Source: Corydoras sp. C115
Taxonomy: Eukaryota > Chordata > Actinopteri > Siluriformes > Callichthyidae
Length of the DNA stretch: 64,000 nucleotides
Reading direction: 5' to 3'
Assembly: GCA_019802505.1 (NCBI GenBank)
Contig: JAFMOC010000007.1
Coordinates: 1 to 64,000, forward strand
Part shown: positions 63,611 to 64,000 of the stretch, one piece after another
How positions within the stretch are numbered: the stretch's first letter is position 1
Layout: every line of letters starts with the position of its first letter
Notes under the pieces: generated by a model
Told to the model about the DNA's origin: nothing
Seen by the model: the letters and a program-made list of their open reading frames with translations, nothing else
The model's database searches: none
Translations under genes and position numbers: made by a program

Positions 63611-64000
63611 TTAGTATTTGGTTATTTCATTAACATTGTGGCCAGCACTGCAAACCGCATCTGTGTGAAGGAAGTACATTTCAATGCATCATGTAAATTT
63701 ATGTGTTAAAGGGTGCTGGTGTGTGTGTTTATGTGCAGTTTTACACAAATCCCTTGTTCAACTGACTTAAAATAAAATGGGTAAACACATTATTAATGTT
63801 TAATGCATAGTTACTATTCACAAAGATTAACATATTAAGCATAAAAATGTAAAACACAGCATGTGATTTCAAGAAATACAACACACATTTGTGTAAATGA
63901 AGATATGTGTTTGTGTGCATGCAACTATTGCATCAGTGTGTGCAACTGTTCTGTGTGTAGGTGTTGCTTCTTAGAAACATTTATACTCCCTCCCCCCCAT
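63611..64000. other. Unassigned AT-rich end of window
   Basis: No exon or repeat recognised. Ends in a C-rich CTCCCTCCCCCC. Confidence 0.4.

Noticed and set aside
61802..64000. Upstream prkch exons encoding the C2-like domain
   Set aside because: Looked for on the minus strand; no segment with family motifs and splice signals was found, so they probably lie beyond 64000.

Overview
The window looks like intergenic and intronic DNA of a teleost fish. The evidence is intron-split vertebrate genes with GT/AG boundaries, fish-type L2 and Rex/CR1-like LINEs, Tc1 and hAT DNA transposons, a tRNA-derived SINE present in at least 13 pieces, gamma/epsilon-like endogenous retroviruses and a Ty3/gypsy chromovirus. 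The SINE head resembles repeats I associate with catfish, but that is only a weak hint. No rRNA, CRISPR, operon or other prokaryotic feature is present.

Layout. 1-5160 is a T-rich satellite of about 160 bp per unit, roughly 32 copies. 5317-7017 holds the last exons of an unidentified plus-strand gene ending in a PHD-like zinc finger; its terminal exon and a 61-bp minisatellite are duplicated in tandem (890-bp period). 8386-9870 is a cluster of SINEs and retroelement tails. 10083-24056 is a minus-strand, env-less class-I-like endogenous retrovirus (LTR, gag, pro, pol, LTR), itself broken by a younger LTR retroelement (12420-17459, GCAT target-site duplication) and by a 5'-truncated L2 LINE in gag (about 19665-22075). 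24234-24580 is a solo LTR (CGTAG duplication), followed by the leader of another truncated retroelement. 26768-29671 is a 1.45-kb tandem duplication, each copy carrying a 0.7-kb DNA transposon.

From 29977 to 61801 the minus strand carries twelve coding exons of one host gene, protein kinase C eta (prkch). They run from the C1A domain with its pseudosubstrate, through C1B and the kinase domain, to the C-terminal tail and stop. The exons for the N-terminal C2-like domain lie beyond the right edge of the window. All splice phases that I checked agree, and the gene appears intact over about 541 codons. Its introns are packed with mobile elements: a gypsy chromovirus remnant (36822-39780), three hAT-like elements (35456-36346, 40903-41561, 42848-44070), L2, L1-like and other LINE pieces, SINEs and microsatellites.

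The most unusual item is at 58455-61291. It is a young LTR element (387-bp LTRs differing at 2 positions, CTGTA duplication) inserted in a SINE in a prkch intron. Its 2.06-kb GC-rich interior has no recognisable gag, protease, reverse transcriptase or integrase. It encodes a small acidic-to-arginine-rich ORF and a long ORF made of three successive peptide-repeat blocks of 9, 10 and 9 residues. A diverged solo LTR of the same family lies at 62983-63320 (ATAGT duplication). This is the best candidate for an undescribed non-autonomous retroelement family.
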